Source of the DNA: Sanghuangporus weigelae
Taxonomy: Eukaryota; Basidiomycota; Agaricomycetes; Hymenochaetales; Hymenochaetaceae
Length of the DNA: 64,000 nucleotides
Assembly: GCA_033182465.1 (NCBI GenBank)
Contig: CP137329.1
Location: forward strand, 186,001-250,000
Reading direction: 5' to 3'
Part shown: piece by piece, positions 1 to 10,788 of the stretch
Layout: every line of letters begins with the position of its first letter
How positions within the stretch are numbered: position 1 is the first letter of the stretch
The notes under the pieces: generated by a model
Database searches by the model: none
What the model saw: only the letters and a program-made list of their open reading frames with translations
What the model was told of the DNA's origin: nothing
Program-made: the position numbers and the translations under genes

Positions 1-543
1 CAGTACTTCCTATTATCTATAGACATATATAAGCAAGATAATTCACCGTTCCTGTGTGTGGATCACACAACAAACCGCCATTGCACCCACCAGTCGCACA
101 AGAAGTTGGACCCGGGTTAGTACTAAAGTCACAGTTCCGGCGGCCCCAAATACGCCCTGCCTTCCAGTTGTCTGGGACGGAGAAGGAGACGGAGGAGAAT
201 GCCGGGGCTTCCCATCTGTGCACACAGGGTTTAAGCGACAAGTAACGGAAGAAATAAGCCAAAATCATACCCTGTCGCCTGGTCTGGGACGTTCGGCGCG
301 ACGTTGAGGTCGGTGAACAACTGAGAAGAAAGTTAGAAAAGCCATGGTCAAATACTCAACGATGGACGTACTGCTGGCCTGTAAGATAGCGATATAATCA
401 GTAACTTCTCTCGCACACTTTGATATTACGAGAAGAACGTACCAAATCGTGAATGGGCAGCTGTTCGTAACCGTGAAGGTCCTAGCAACAGTAACGCTAG
501 CAGACGCAAGAGCGATCACAGACGAGGAGACAAGGAGCTTCAT
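1..543 (-). CDS. Thaumatin-like protein A (partial, 3' part beyond window edge)
   Basis: Secreted thaumatin-like protein, family PR-5/GH64-like; fungal members act on or bind beta-1,3-glucans. Visible exons on the minus strand are 543-443, 378-372 (a 7-nt microexon), 320-271 and 215-47. The window starts inside intron 4, so the C-terminal half is missing. Residues 1-20 form a signal peptide ending ...VTVA before RTFTVTNSC. Exon 1 ends in TG, the microexon supplies GCCAGCA and exon 3 starts TTGTTCACC, giving the family signature W-P-A-L-F-T. Exon 4 carries the typical W-K-A-G-R-I-W-G-R-R and CATGGCNGG stretches. The block is nearly collinear with copy B (position 1 pairs with 3265, the start codon at 543 with 3806), so this is a recent tandem duplicate. 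A TATA-like TATTTAAAGG lies near 673-682 on the minus strand. Confidence 0.88.
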
Positions 544-1611
544 ATTGAATGGCTAGTGACTGTCGTCGAGCAGAGAGTAAACAAGTAGAGAAGCTGAACT
601 TGTCGAATTCTTCGAGGTTAGCACGAGTAGCGAGTACTCCCTGAAGACAAAAACCTCCACTCATTTCTTCGCCTTTAAATACCCTCCCAGAACGATGCCG
701 AAGCCGTCAGATTGCATTACAAGGACGATCCCTCGGGAGAACATCCCAACAAAACAGTATCACGATCGCATATAATTCCTTGATTTGCACCCTTATTCCT
801 TCAGTGATCCAAGTTCCGTGAGTGACGCCGACATATCCATCAAGACGTAGCACGTAGCACCTTAGCGCTCACTTCTGAAATGCCATAAACAGTCTCACGT
901 AGCACGCGGCTCGCACGGCAAGTGATCTCAAAAACATACCGCCCCACATAAGTGATGAGAAAAACGCACCCTTGATTTCCTATTCTTTCAATGCTATATT
1001 AAAAGAAGTTAGCGATGTCGGTATTAGATCCGTGTCGATGGGAGTGGGCGAGCCGGGATGCGCCACGTCATAGATGGACGCTCTGTTTAGTGAGAACAAG
1101 CGCAGTGTCTTCATATACAGCAAGGTATGTCATCGCTAGCATGCCGGAGGTGATCTTCCGCCTTCCGAACAATGCCGTAGCAATGCCAGTGAGAACGCAA
1201 AGACAGAACTTGATGTCGATGGTCAGAGCCTGGAAGTCACATGTTGTACTTCAAAAGAGCTTGCGCATGCCGTTGTATTCAATACCAATCCTGTGACTTC
1301 CTCTCGACTGTCTTGCGCACGCAGGAACGAGTTTCCAACGTGCGAAGAACGGCGGATGGAAGGCGTTTGAAAATTTGTCGCGGGAAGATCGCGGGCCAGT
1401 CATCTTCCTCGAAGTCCGTAGATTCAGAGGTCCTACATAGACTAGACAAAAGCAGTTCCCGAAGCTCATTCTCTCATGAGGACCAGAAAAATCTAGGTAT
1501 AGCTTCAGATCAGAGGTGGAGCTCAGCGAGCATGCCGATGCTTCAAAGTCCCGCTAGCATAGCAGTTAGGCACAGTATGCGTCGTTTGACGAATACGCTG
1601 ATCCTTGATAT
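544..1611. other. Upstream region of thaumatin-like gene A, no gene seen
   Basis: Minus-strand promoter region of copy A, matching 3807-4771 upstream of copy B. A TATA-like element is near 673-682. Open frames here (1015-1296, 1241-1756) lack conserved content and are not kept intact in the duplicate. Confidence 0.6.
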
Positions 1612-2119
1612 CCGCCTAGGGCTCCGACCCGTATCCGTATACGGGTACGGTCGTATAAAAGAAGTTTCATACGGATACGGGCGTATATTTAGCACATCAG
1701 ACCGTGGTACGGATACGGACAGCCCGTATACGGCAGTTACAGGGCAGAAACTGTAGAATAGAAATGAAATGACTTGAACATGTTCATTTCGAGTTATCCG
1801 GAACGTGCATATTGCAAATACCACATTTTCAAGTTGTTCGCCCCTGCCAGGAAGGCGCAGCGGACAAATTCAGTCACCAGTGGACCGTGATAGGAAAGGA
1901 GATGCGTGGGAACAGTACTGTATTGAATCCGGCAGTCCCTTCCTCATTTTGGTAGCCTGGGAATATAATTTTCAAGTAAGTGATCTACCAAATCACCAAA
2001 AATGGTATGAAGTGTACTTGATTCTATGCTACCGGGAGGCACAGACCTTACACAGCGGGCAAACTGTTATTTAGACCCGGACTAAATCCATAACTAGATG
2101 ACCCAAATCTCTTGATGAA
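1612..2119. mobile_element. Insertion-like segment with hAT-like terminal motifs
   Basis: This segment has no counterpart in the right duplication copy. It starts TAGGGCTCCGACCCG and then holds a cluster of inverted and direct copies of CCGTATACGG / ACGGATACGG (1621-1735). Such subterminal clusters after TAGGGC are typical of fungal hAT transposon ends; no transposase is visible. Its right part (2052-2110) shares about 60 bp with the reverse complement of 59190-59250. A degenerate non-autonomous DNA element is the likely identity, by inference only. Confidence 0.4.
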
Positions 2120-2251
2120 AGAGTAGAATCAATAGTAAACCGGCGAGTAAACAATACAGAGATCGTCGCAGTTTATGCAAATAAGTCAAGGATCAGACAG
2201 AAAATCAAGAAACTTAAAGCTGTCTTCGCCTTTCTGCTATCGTAGACGAAG

Positions 2252-2625
2252 AGATGAAGCAATTGGGGATCAATCTGGATTGAGATATATTCAGAATGTA
2301 TGAAAGCAAAAGCAGGGAAGCGCAGTTTGGGACGTGTTTTTCGAGTAGATGACGAATACGTGTATTTCCCAGTTAATGCACAACCGCTGGCAGATCAATA
2401 CATTAATGCAATATCCGCCTTAGTTTTGAGTATACAGTCTACATACACTTGTGTGTCTTCTCAGAAAGCGAACGATTCAGTTGAACAAGAGGCCAAAGAA
2501 GTGTGTATTGAGGGAAATACATAGTTATAGAGGTTTTTGAGTCAGATCAACAATGAGGTGGGATCAAATTACAAGACACTAGGCACAATCCTTCAACAAA
2601 GGTTCCTCCATTCAGGAGCGGAAAT
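2252..2625. other. Gap with no recognised gene
   Basis: About 370 bp between the duplication scar and the stop codon of gene B. It holds the 3' flank of gene B. No conserved open frame or RNA gene was seen. Confidence 0.5.
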
Positions 2626-3806
2626 TCAAGGGCAAAAAGTAAGTGTATAATCCGCATTCAAGCCCGAATCACATGTCCACAACGCCGTTCCGCTGCTCTC
2701 GTCAAACGCATAAGCATACGCATTCGGACAGTTACCCTTGAAGTAGTCGTAGAACTGGACGCCTGAAGGCGGGCATGTCGCGGCAGTGTTATGAGAACCT
2801 GTGCAACAGTTCGCCGAGTCCTCTGGGTGAGGTGAGTTAGTGAGTACCATTACTGCGAAGCGAGGGGAAAGACGTACGGGGGTTTCCGTCTAGGTTGGCG
2901 AAGCAGGCGCTCTTGCATCCGAGAGAGAAGCCGGTAGAGTCAAACGGTCCCTTCAAAGGATCGGGGCCTATACAACTATAATTATAATTCCTATAACAAG
3001 ACAGAATGTCGAACAAACGTACAGTTCGGACCGAGATCAACTCCACAGTTCGCAACAGGGCATCCAACATTGTTGGTGATGCTCATCGGCAAGTCATACC
3101 CATCAACGAGCGATACTGGATTTGTACAGAAATGTCAGTATTACTGATTCAACTGTACTTATGATCATGGGAGTCTCGCCGTCGTAGAAATCCCGATTCC
3201 CATCGCCCTGAAGGGTCCACTCCGCAACAGTGACAGGCGGCACTCCCTACAAACATTGAAAATTCAGTACTTCCTATTATCTATAGACATATATAAGCAA
3301 GATAATTCACCGTTCCTGTGTGTGGATCACACAACAAACCGCCATTGCACCCACCAGTCGCACAAGAAGTTGGACCCGGGTTAGTACTAAAGTCGCAGTT
3401 CCGACGACCCCAAATGCGCCCTGCCTTCCAGTTGTCTGGGACGGAGAAGGAGACCGAGGAACCTGCTGGGGCTTCCCATCTATGTACGTAATTTAAGTGA
3501 CGAGTGTCGAAAGAAAGAAGTCGGAAATCATACCCTGTCGCCTGGTCTGGGACGTTCGGCGCGACGTTGAGATCGGTGAATAACTGCGAAGAAAGCTATA
3601 AAAGTCATGGTCAAATACTCAATGATGAACGTACTGCTGGCCTGTAAGATAGTAATATAATTAGTAGCATCTCTCACACACTTTGATATTACGAGAAGAA
3701 CGTACCAAATCGTGAATGGGCAGTTGTTCGTAACCGTAAAGGTCCTAGCGATAGCACCGGTAGCAGACGCAAGAGCGATCACAGACGAGGAGGCAAAGAG
3801 CTTCAT
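2626..3806 (-). CDS. Thaumatin-like protein B, secreted
   Basis: Complete gene, 8 exons on the minus strand: 3806-3706, 3641-3635, 3583-3534, 3479-3311, 3246-3180, 3115-3023, 2967-2878, 2822-2626. Summed length 774 nt gives 257 residues with no frame break. Features: signal peptide about 1-20 (ends ...GAIA), thaumatin fold with W-P-A-L-F-T, W-K-A-G-R-I-W-G, Y-D-L-P-M-S-I and C-terminal A-D-Y-T-L-T-F-C-P. I count 16 cysteines, the number that makes the eight disulfides of large thaumatin-like proteins. Exon 2 is a 7-nt microexon (GCCAGCA) needed to keep frame. Intron 5 starts GCGAGA, a GC-AG intron; paralogues C and D have GT at that place. TATA-like sequence at 3936-3945. Fungal family members can hydrolyse beta-1,3-glucan; activity here is not proven by sequence. 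Confidence 0.93.
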
Positions 3807-5480
3807 ATCGAACGGCTAGTGACTATCGTCGAGCAAAGAGTAAGCAGATAGAGAAGCTAAACTTGTTGAACTCTTCGAGGTTAGCACGAGTAGCGAGTAC
3901 TCCCTGAAGACAAAAACCTCCACTCATTTCTTCGCCTTTAAATACCCTCCCAGAAATATGTCGAAAATGTCATATCACATCACAAGGACGATCCCTCAGG
4001 AGAACATCCCAACAAAACAGTATCACGATCGCATATAATTCCTTGATTTGTACCCTTATTCCTTCAATGATCCACGTTCCTCGAATCACGCAGACATATC
4101 CATCAAGACGTAACACGTAGTGCCTCAGCACTCGCTTCCAAAATACCATAAACAGTCGCACGAAGCACGCGTCCCGCATAGGAAGTGATCTCAAGAACAT
4201 AGCGCCTACGTATAAGCGATGAGAAAAACGCACCCTTGATTCCCGCAATGTTAAACTGAAAGAAGCTTTCAATGATTGTACTAGGTCGTGTCGAGACAAG
4301 AGTATGGGTGTGAGTGAGCCGGACTGTACCACGTCATATCTGGCTTATGAGAAGAAGCGCGAAGTCCTCCAGATACAACAAAGTGTGTCATCGCATGCAC
4401 GCCCGAGGTGATCTTCCTAACAATGTCGTAGTATTCAATACCAATCCTGTGATTCCTCTCGACTGTATTGCGCATGCAGGAACGCGCTTCCTACGCGCGA
4501 GGAATAGCGGATAGAAGGTGTTCGAAACTTTACTGAGTGCAGATCGTAGGTCAGTAATCAACCTCTTCTTGGAAGTCCGCAGATTCAGCGGTCCTACATA
4601 GACTAGACAAAAGCAGTTCCCCAAGCTCATTCTCTCATGAGAACCAGAAAAGTCTAGGTGTAGCTTCAGATCAGAGGTGGAGCTCAGCGAGCATGCCGAT
4701 GCTTCAAAGTCCCACTAGCATAGCAGTTAGGCAGTATGCTTCGTCTGATAAATACGCTGATCCTTGAGATACATCTGATCGAGGTTCATGTCGGGTAAGT
4801 AACATGAAAAAGTGTCCACACCAAGTGATACAGTATAAGTACAACATAATGTACATCAACAAGTCTTGAATTTCAAGGAATAGATGGTCTTGGAATGACG
4901 TCGAGTGTCCTACGAGCGCAAGAGATCGCGAACGCCAGAAGTTCTGGCGGAAAGAATAGAAACAATAATTAACCGGCGAGTAAACAATACAAAGATCGTC
5001 AGTAATTCATGCAAAAAAGTCAAGGATTAGAAAGAAAATCGAGAAACTTAAGGAACTGACTCTTACATATCAATCCGAGATCTCACTCATCCTTTTTCTC
5101 CGGAGCAGCCGTCGCAGAGCCTCCCCACCCGAACCAACTCGTCCTTCGAGCAGCACTGGGTTGTGCAACTCCCGCTGGCGCCGTCCTCCGCTGCGGTAAC
5201 GGACCAACGTCATAGCCTTCCACATCACTCGGTGCTTCTACTTCCTCATAGGCGCCATTCCCACCGCCATTTCGCGAGCGCAGATCTGATTCTGAAGCTC
5301 CCGATGTAGGGAGGTACGAGCTCGATCCTGCGCGTTGCTTCGGCATCAAAACGGGAGATTCGGGTTCTGAACCCGATGAATTATTGTTGTCCTGCTGGTA
5401 TTCGTCCATCGGAGGGAGGGAAGCGAGTTCTGCTTCAAGCCGCCTTCGCCTTTCTGCTATCGTTGACGAAGAGCTTCTCG
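3265..5480. repeat. Tandem duplication unit 1 (right copy)
   Basis: Partner of the left copy at 1-2251. It contains the 5' half of thaumatin-like gene B, its upstream region and, at the end, the REEP exon segment (5447-5477) that left a 30-bp scar in the other copy. Similarity over the upstream region is high but interrupted by small indels. Confidence 0.78.
3807..5082. other. Promoter region of thaumatin-like gene B and 3' flank of REEP gene
   Basis: Non-coding by inspection. Its first kilobase is the duplicate of the region upstream of gene A. The frame at 3970-4332 is not maintained in the duplicate copy and is not supported as a gene. Confidence 0.6.
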
Positions 5481-6303
5481 GCTGCTGCGGACGCTGCGGC
5501 GGTGCTTGCGCCGGTCGCATGTGAACCGCAGCACTTGCCATCGTGAACAGTGAGGCACCCGACGCGACAATTGAAGGCCCATAGCTCCTCCACAATCCAC
5601 CAAGCAGTTGTGTCGGCCCAGAAACAGGGTCGGCAACACTTGGAGATTGTGCGATATCCGAGGACGTCGTAGCTCCAGGTTGCTCAGTTTGTCCAAGTGA
5701 TCCGAGGACGTTGCCCCAGAGCAAACGGAACTTCTCTTGGAGGTATGTGTAGACACGTGCTTTGATTTTGACAAGAGTTGCATCGATATCGGCTTCATGT
5801 GAATGGAGGAAAGGTTGGAGGTAATTCACATAGAGATAGGAGGACCCCTGGGTTTGTGGCAATGAGAGATACAAGAGGAATATTGTCTTCAAAGGATAGT
5901 AAAGTGGCAACCTGCGTGCAATTGTAAGTCATTTAATACACATGAGAGCGAGAAGGAAATATAAGCTGGCAACGAGGGAAGACGAAGGCGGCGAGAGTAC
6001 TGTAGTATTCGACAGAATGGGAGGAGGTTGTGAAGCTCACCAGGAGATCAGCCACTCAGCAACATATTCCACACCAACGATACAGCCCAGCACAGACCAA
6101 TACATCAACCATCTCTCGAGCTCGGCTTCGGACGCAGGACGCTGCGACAAGCACTTGAAGGACGCGTAACCGGGATACAAGAACGCAGCAGTCGAACTAA
6201 ACAAAAATCACGGACACATCTCATATCAGCTCTTCCGAGTTCTTGTGGCCGAAATTCGAAATTCTTGCCTAATTACTCTGGATGTGAAGTAGATGAGCAT
6301 CAT
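5083..6303 (-). CDS. REEP/DP1/TB2/HVA22 family ER membrane-shaping protein
   Basis: Minus-strand exons 6303-6269, 6196-6041, 5911-5083; 1020 nt, 339 residues. The N-terminal part reads as the TB2/DP1/HVA22 domain: start MMLIYFTSRV, then A-A-F-L-Y-P-G-Y-A-S-F-K, the W-L-M-Y-W-S-V hydrophobic hairpin, P-L-Y-Y-P-L-K-T and L-P-Q-T-Q-G-S-S-Y-L-Y. The family (Yop1/REEP5) inserts hydrophobic hairpins into tubular ER membranes and interacts with Rab and reticulon proteins. The C-terminal 200 residues are low-complexity, rich in P, S and E, and end in a charged EKKDE. Intron 1 has a GC donor (AG/GCAAGA) and is needed to join the start exon in frame. The start exon is short, so it is the least certain part. 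Confidence 0.85.
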
Positions 6304-6503
6304 GCTAGTCGGTCGAGTCGAGGAATGCAATGAAGGCCTCACACGAGAGCCTTAAGGCATAATGGTCTAAGGATTACAAATAAAGAAATAAAATCCCACG
6401 CTTTCTAAGTGCCGCGCCGCCGCGGGTTTCAATAGGCCTTAACTACCCTTACATTCTCCTGACCACAAACTATGCCTGCACTTGTTTCCTAATATTTACT
6501 GTC

Positions 6504-8185
6504 ATGATACGAAGACGAAGACAACTTGAACAACCCAACTCATCAAAGTTCTCATCGACTGCCTCAGCCAAAAAAAACATGCGTTCGAAAAAGCGGAAAC
6601 GAGATTCTCCAGGTCCAGGAGAAACAAATGGCATTTCGCCTTCTCTTCTTTCGCCTCCGAAGAAACGGCATGTATCCCTTGTCGGTGGCGACCCGTTAGC
6701 TCCTACTGAGAAAGAATGGGAGCAAATGGGCGGTTTTAGTAAATTCGTGGGCATGTACTCATGAGAAGAGGCGTCTTTTACTTCGTACTTACGTAGTCCT
6801 ATGTGCCTCTCCGCAGTTCCAGATGGTGACGGTCAAGCGTATCATTTCCCAACGAAGAAGTAGTGAGTGTATTAATCACCTTTTTTTCACGTTCTGAAGC
6901 GCAGAGGTAAATAGTGCTCTTATTCTTCCGGATAGTGCCCGCCCCAAAGTGCCAATCCCTTTGCGGGACTATTGGGTCGGAAAAATCAAAGATATCAGGT
7001 CACGAAACAACGATCCAGCAGATGTGAGCATTTCAATGAAGGACCCTTCATGAGTCATAGACTCCTTTCTCTTACCCTATTTATACATGTATTGATCACT
7101 TATGTTATTCGCCACTGCAGGTTTGGGTGAAGGTACAGTGGCTTTGGTCTATCCAAGAGCTTTTGAAAGAAAAGAAAAACATGTGAGCTCTAACGATGCA
7201 TACTCAACATATTCAATTACCCTGTTCAAGGCTGACAAGATTCCTTTGGACATTACTATGCATCGTAACTTAGAGACCCAACGCCATTCGGTGATATGGA
7301 GAGAGTACTTTCAAGCCATTTCGATTTTGTTTCCGCGATGTGCTTCGACGGTATGCGTCACGTACTACTTTGATCGTGCCTTACTGACCGTCTTTGCAGA
7401 TATCACGGACGTTGAGGCATACGTGGAATCCGATCCTGAGCCTCCAGCCATCAGCGATAAGACATTTTATTATCGGAGTACATACGAAATCCATTCCGAC
7501 ATGATAAAAGTGAGCGCTTTCTTATTTTTAGAATTGATAATAACGGAAGGTTGAATGATCATAGTCAATACCTAAACCTACCTGTTTCTGCGACAAAGCT
7601 TATAACGCAAACGAAGCAGGCATTATGCACTTCTGTCCTCGGAAGGGTTGTTGTCGGGCGTTTCATGCTAATTGCTTAGCTCGAGATGGCTTCGTTGAGA
7701 AATCACAGAAAGACCTTCGTGCGTTGCGAGCGCAGAGGGGTCTACAGCTGGAGCGGACACTCCCGAGTGCGTCAGACGAGGAAGAAGACGAACGTGGAAG
7801 TAGCTCGCCTATCTCGAACTCGATAACTTTATCCGTACCCAATTCAAACAGATATCCTGAAACTGAAACTGATCGACATCACGAAATCCCCCCGGAGCTT
7901 CTCGTACTGGCGCGCTCACCAATGGTTAAAGGCAATGGCACCGGCCTCCCGCACGAATGGTCCTGTGTAACAGGAAATCATGCACTTGTCACCCGCGCTA
8001 GAAAACTCGTGCACGATGCACTGGAAAGTAAGAACTCTCGCTTACCGCTCAAATGGCGAACGCTTCTTGAAATCCCTGGTGAGGAGAGCATGAATGACGA
8101 AAATATCGACGCAAGCAAAATTCGTGCTTGGGCAGTTGAAGATGACTATCTATTTTTATGTCCTCGTTGCAAAGGTGCAATCTAA
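6504..8185 (+). CDS. BAH-PHD chromatin reader-like protein 1
   Basis: Seven exons: 6504-6750, 6817-6862, 6915-7023, 7121-7182, 7274-7350, 7400-7509, 7565-8185; 1272 nt, 423 residues. Residues 1-60 are basic and low-complexity (possible nuclear signal R-S-K-K-R-K-R). About 60-217 form a bromo-adjacent-homology-type domain with L-R-D-Y-W-V-G-K-I-K and V-Q-W-L-W-S. From residue 224 comes a PHD-type zinc ligand series: C224, C226, C241, C246, H251, C254. The closing pair C416/C419 is only reached after a 160-residue acidic, serine-rich insert. Exon lengths match the two following paralogues. Intron 1 has a GC donor (GCATGT) where the paralogues have GT. BAH and PHD modules usually read histone tails in silencing complexes; that role is inferred. 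Confidence 0.88.
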
Positions 8186-8717
8186 TTGTCAAGAAGTTTC
8201 GGATTAGTTTCTCGTTGAAAGCTGCTGTCTCGCTTTCTAAATGCTGTTTATTCTTTATATTTTTAACTCACAGTATTCTTTCTTGTTCTATCTGCTATCT
8301 CGTATTCACGATGTTGATGTAATGCTGGTTGTATTCTCACATAGCAAGCTATATGTATGGGCTGTCCTCTATCATGCTTAACGACATTCCTTGCCGGTGG
8401 CCACCCAGCCTAAATCTATCTCTGCCACCACAACTGCGCTTCGACAGATAGCTCTCGCAATGAGAACATACATGTATTAGCTGTTCCGATTCCATTCAGC
8501 ATTATGGATTGTGGCTATCGATTCTGCTTGAGTAGAAGTTGCAGGTAAGCACCGCTTTGACCCGGCTTGCGCTGTACATAGCGTCAAAACAAGGTCGGCA
8601 CCGAATTTTAGGTACTACTCGCTCTAAAGTATACAAATGAGGCTTTCGACTCCCACGCATATGTGTTAATCACAAACCCCGAGCTTCTTTCTAACCTTTC
8701 TCACTAACTCTCATGTC
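8186..8717. other. Intergenic region between BAH-PHD genes 1 and 2
   Basis: About 530 bp holding the 3' flank of gene 1 and the promoter of gene 2. No open frame or repeat recognised. Confidence 0.6.
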
Positions 8718-10435
8718 ATGAATGAGGATTCGTCTCAATCATCCTATCCTTCAGAAAATAAACTAAGACTACTAACGGGAACTGAATCGAAGAGAAAAGG
8801 AAGAAAGAGAATGACTCGAATGACTCCTAAACGCAGGCGAATCGGAACAGCTTCTAGAACTAGTACTACTGCCATTTCCCGGAAGAAGCGGGATGGCTCG
8901 TTAGTCGGTGGAGATCCAACAGCACCAACTAGAAAAGAATGGGAAGAGATGCAATCCTATGCATGCTTCGTTGGTATGCATTTGTATCTTTCATCGGTTC
9001 ATACATACGCTGCAAGCTGTTCGCTTACGTATACACCACACGCCACTTCCGTACAGTTGTGGACGACGATGGGGAGGAACACAAATTCCCAAAAGACAAT
9101 TAGTAAGTCTCTCAATTTAGTCATCACCTCTCCCATTTCTATACCCTTCCTATTTTGAATATTGTGACAAAATGCGAATATTTATGTTTGTTAGTGCGCT
9201 TGTCCTTCCTGAAGGCGCTGACCCAAAGGATCGTCTCCGATTACGAGACTACTGGGTGGGGAAAATAAAGGAGATTCGGTCGAGGAATAGAGATCCAACA
9301 GAGGTAAGTAAGATTCGTGCGTATGACTCACGGTCTCCTGTAATCTCTTATGATTATCTCATGATTATATAGGTCTGGGCGAAAGTACAGTGGCTCTGGT
9401 CAGTTGACGATCTTCTGAAGCTGAAGCTTGACATGTGCGTACATTCAGTAAACAGTTCACACGTTTTCAATTCAAATTGATATCATTATTGATTTTTACT
9501 TTCCCAGAGACCCGGCACCGTTTGGGCTCATGGAGAGGGTCCTGTCAGATCACTTTGATTTCGTCCACACGTCGAGTTTTGCCGGTGCGTCGTGTTTCGC
9601 TGAACTTTTTTTCAATTGACCATTATGGTGTACAGGTCTTATACGAGTTCAAGCATACGTAGAATCCGATCCTGAGCCTCCAGCAATCAACGATGAGATG
9701 TTTTACTACCGTTCTACTTACGAGATCTACGCTCGCGCGATCAGAGTGAGTGTTCAATATTTATTTTCCCACAATCAAATCAAGATAACTGAATACGGAT
9801 GTCTCGTGTAGTCGTTACCAACCGCTACATGCTTTTGCGGCGAAGCATACAACGCGAACGAAACCGCAATCATGCACTTCTGCCCGCGCAGGGGATGCTG
9901 TCGAGCCTTCCATGCAGATTGTCTCAGGCAATCTGGCTTCGTCGAGAAACCACGAAAGGACATGCAATATTTACGAGCCCAGAGAGCACTTCAATTCGAG
10001 CGCACGCTTTCAAGATCCTCAGATGAGGAAGATCATGATGAAGACCAAAGCAGCATTATCAGTAGCTCCCAAAGTTCCTCCGAAACACTCGTCGCTTCAA
10101 CCAAATCCCAAGCTCATCCAGACCGCCACCACGAGATCCCATCGGAGCTCCTCGCTCTCGCACGTTCACCAATGGTCAAAGGCCTGGGTACCGACTTGCC
10201 ATACGAATGGTCCTGCGTCACCGGCAACCTCGCCCTCGTCACCCGCGCCAGGAGGCTTATCCATGATGCGCTAGAGACAAAAAACTCAAAGCTGCCGCTG
10301 AAATGGCGGACGCTACTCGAGATTCCTGGTGAGGAGAACACGAGTGATGATTGCATTGATGAGAATAAAGTAAGAGCGTGGGCGGTTGGCGATGATAATC
10401 TGCTTTTATGTCCTTGCTGTAAGGGCGCGATATAA
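8718..10435 (+). CDS. BAH-PHD chromatin reader-like protein 2
   Basis: Seven exons: 8718-8973, 9057-9102, 9195-9303, 9373-9434, 9508-9584, 9636-9745, 9812-10435; 1284 nt, 427 residues. Closest to paralogue 1. Basic N-terminus (K-R-K-G-R-K-R), BAH-type core with R-D-Y-W-V-G-K-I-K-E-I-R-S-R and V-Q-W-L-W-S, then PHD ligands C227, C229, C244, C249, H254, C257 and a distant C420/C423. The 162-residue insert keeps conserved blocks P-P-E/S-E-L-L-x-L-A-R-S-P-M-V-K and L-P-L-K-W-R-T-L-L-E-I-P-G-E-E, so it is not random linker. An ATG at 8713 is followed at once by a stop, so 8718 is the start. Confidence 0.9.
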
Positions 10436-10788
10436 TTTCTCATGTTAATTCTTGATCTGCACTGCCTTGTTTTTAGTAGAGAGATTCTGTTGTCTTCATT
10501 CAAGTTGTTCATCTCTTCTCGTTCTTTGCGTCTTGCTTATTTCAGAATGTTTTTCAATTGCTACCTCGCAGTTTATCAATGTAGTCCACTGTATCTCTAG
10601 CACAACAACAATCTCAGCTTCTTGCGCTTGATTTGATCACAGTACGGTGTAATCTGAATTTGCTTCCGTCGCTTTTGAAATTCCCACGGACTTGCCAGAT
10701 AGCGCGCACGGTACGCGTCGCGAGTCCCTCCCCATTACAGAGCCGCAGATAGTCGATAACGCACAAAGCTGCCCATCTCGATGCGAAG
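10436..10788. other. Intergenic region between BAH-PHD genes 2 and 3
   Basis: About 350 bp; 3' flank of gene 2 and promoter of gene 3. Nothing else seen. Confidence 0.6.

Larger units (their letters stand above)
1..2251. repeat. Tandem duplication unit 1 (left copy)
   Basis: Positions 1 to about 1612 align with 3265 to about 4772, and about 2120-2222 align with about 4945-5052, same orientation, period near 3.26 kb. The unit carries a thaumatin-like gene with its upstream region. The left copy has about 500 bp (1613-2119) where the right copy has about 180 unrelated bp. The left copy ends with about 30 bp (2222-2251) that match 5447-5477 inside the last exon of the REEP gene, with the 390 bp between removed. 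Confidence 0.8.

Noticed and set aside
1015-1756. Two overlapping plus-strand frames (93 and 171 codons)
   Set aside because: Not preserved in the duplicate at 4279-4900 and partly inside the hAT-like segment; no domain.
3970-4332. 120-codon minus-strand frame upstream of thaumatin-like gene B
   Set aside because: Broken in the matching region upstream of gene A; low-quality composition.
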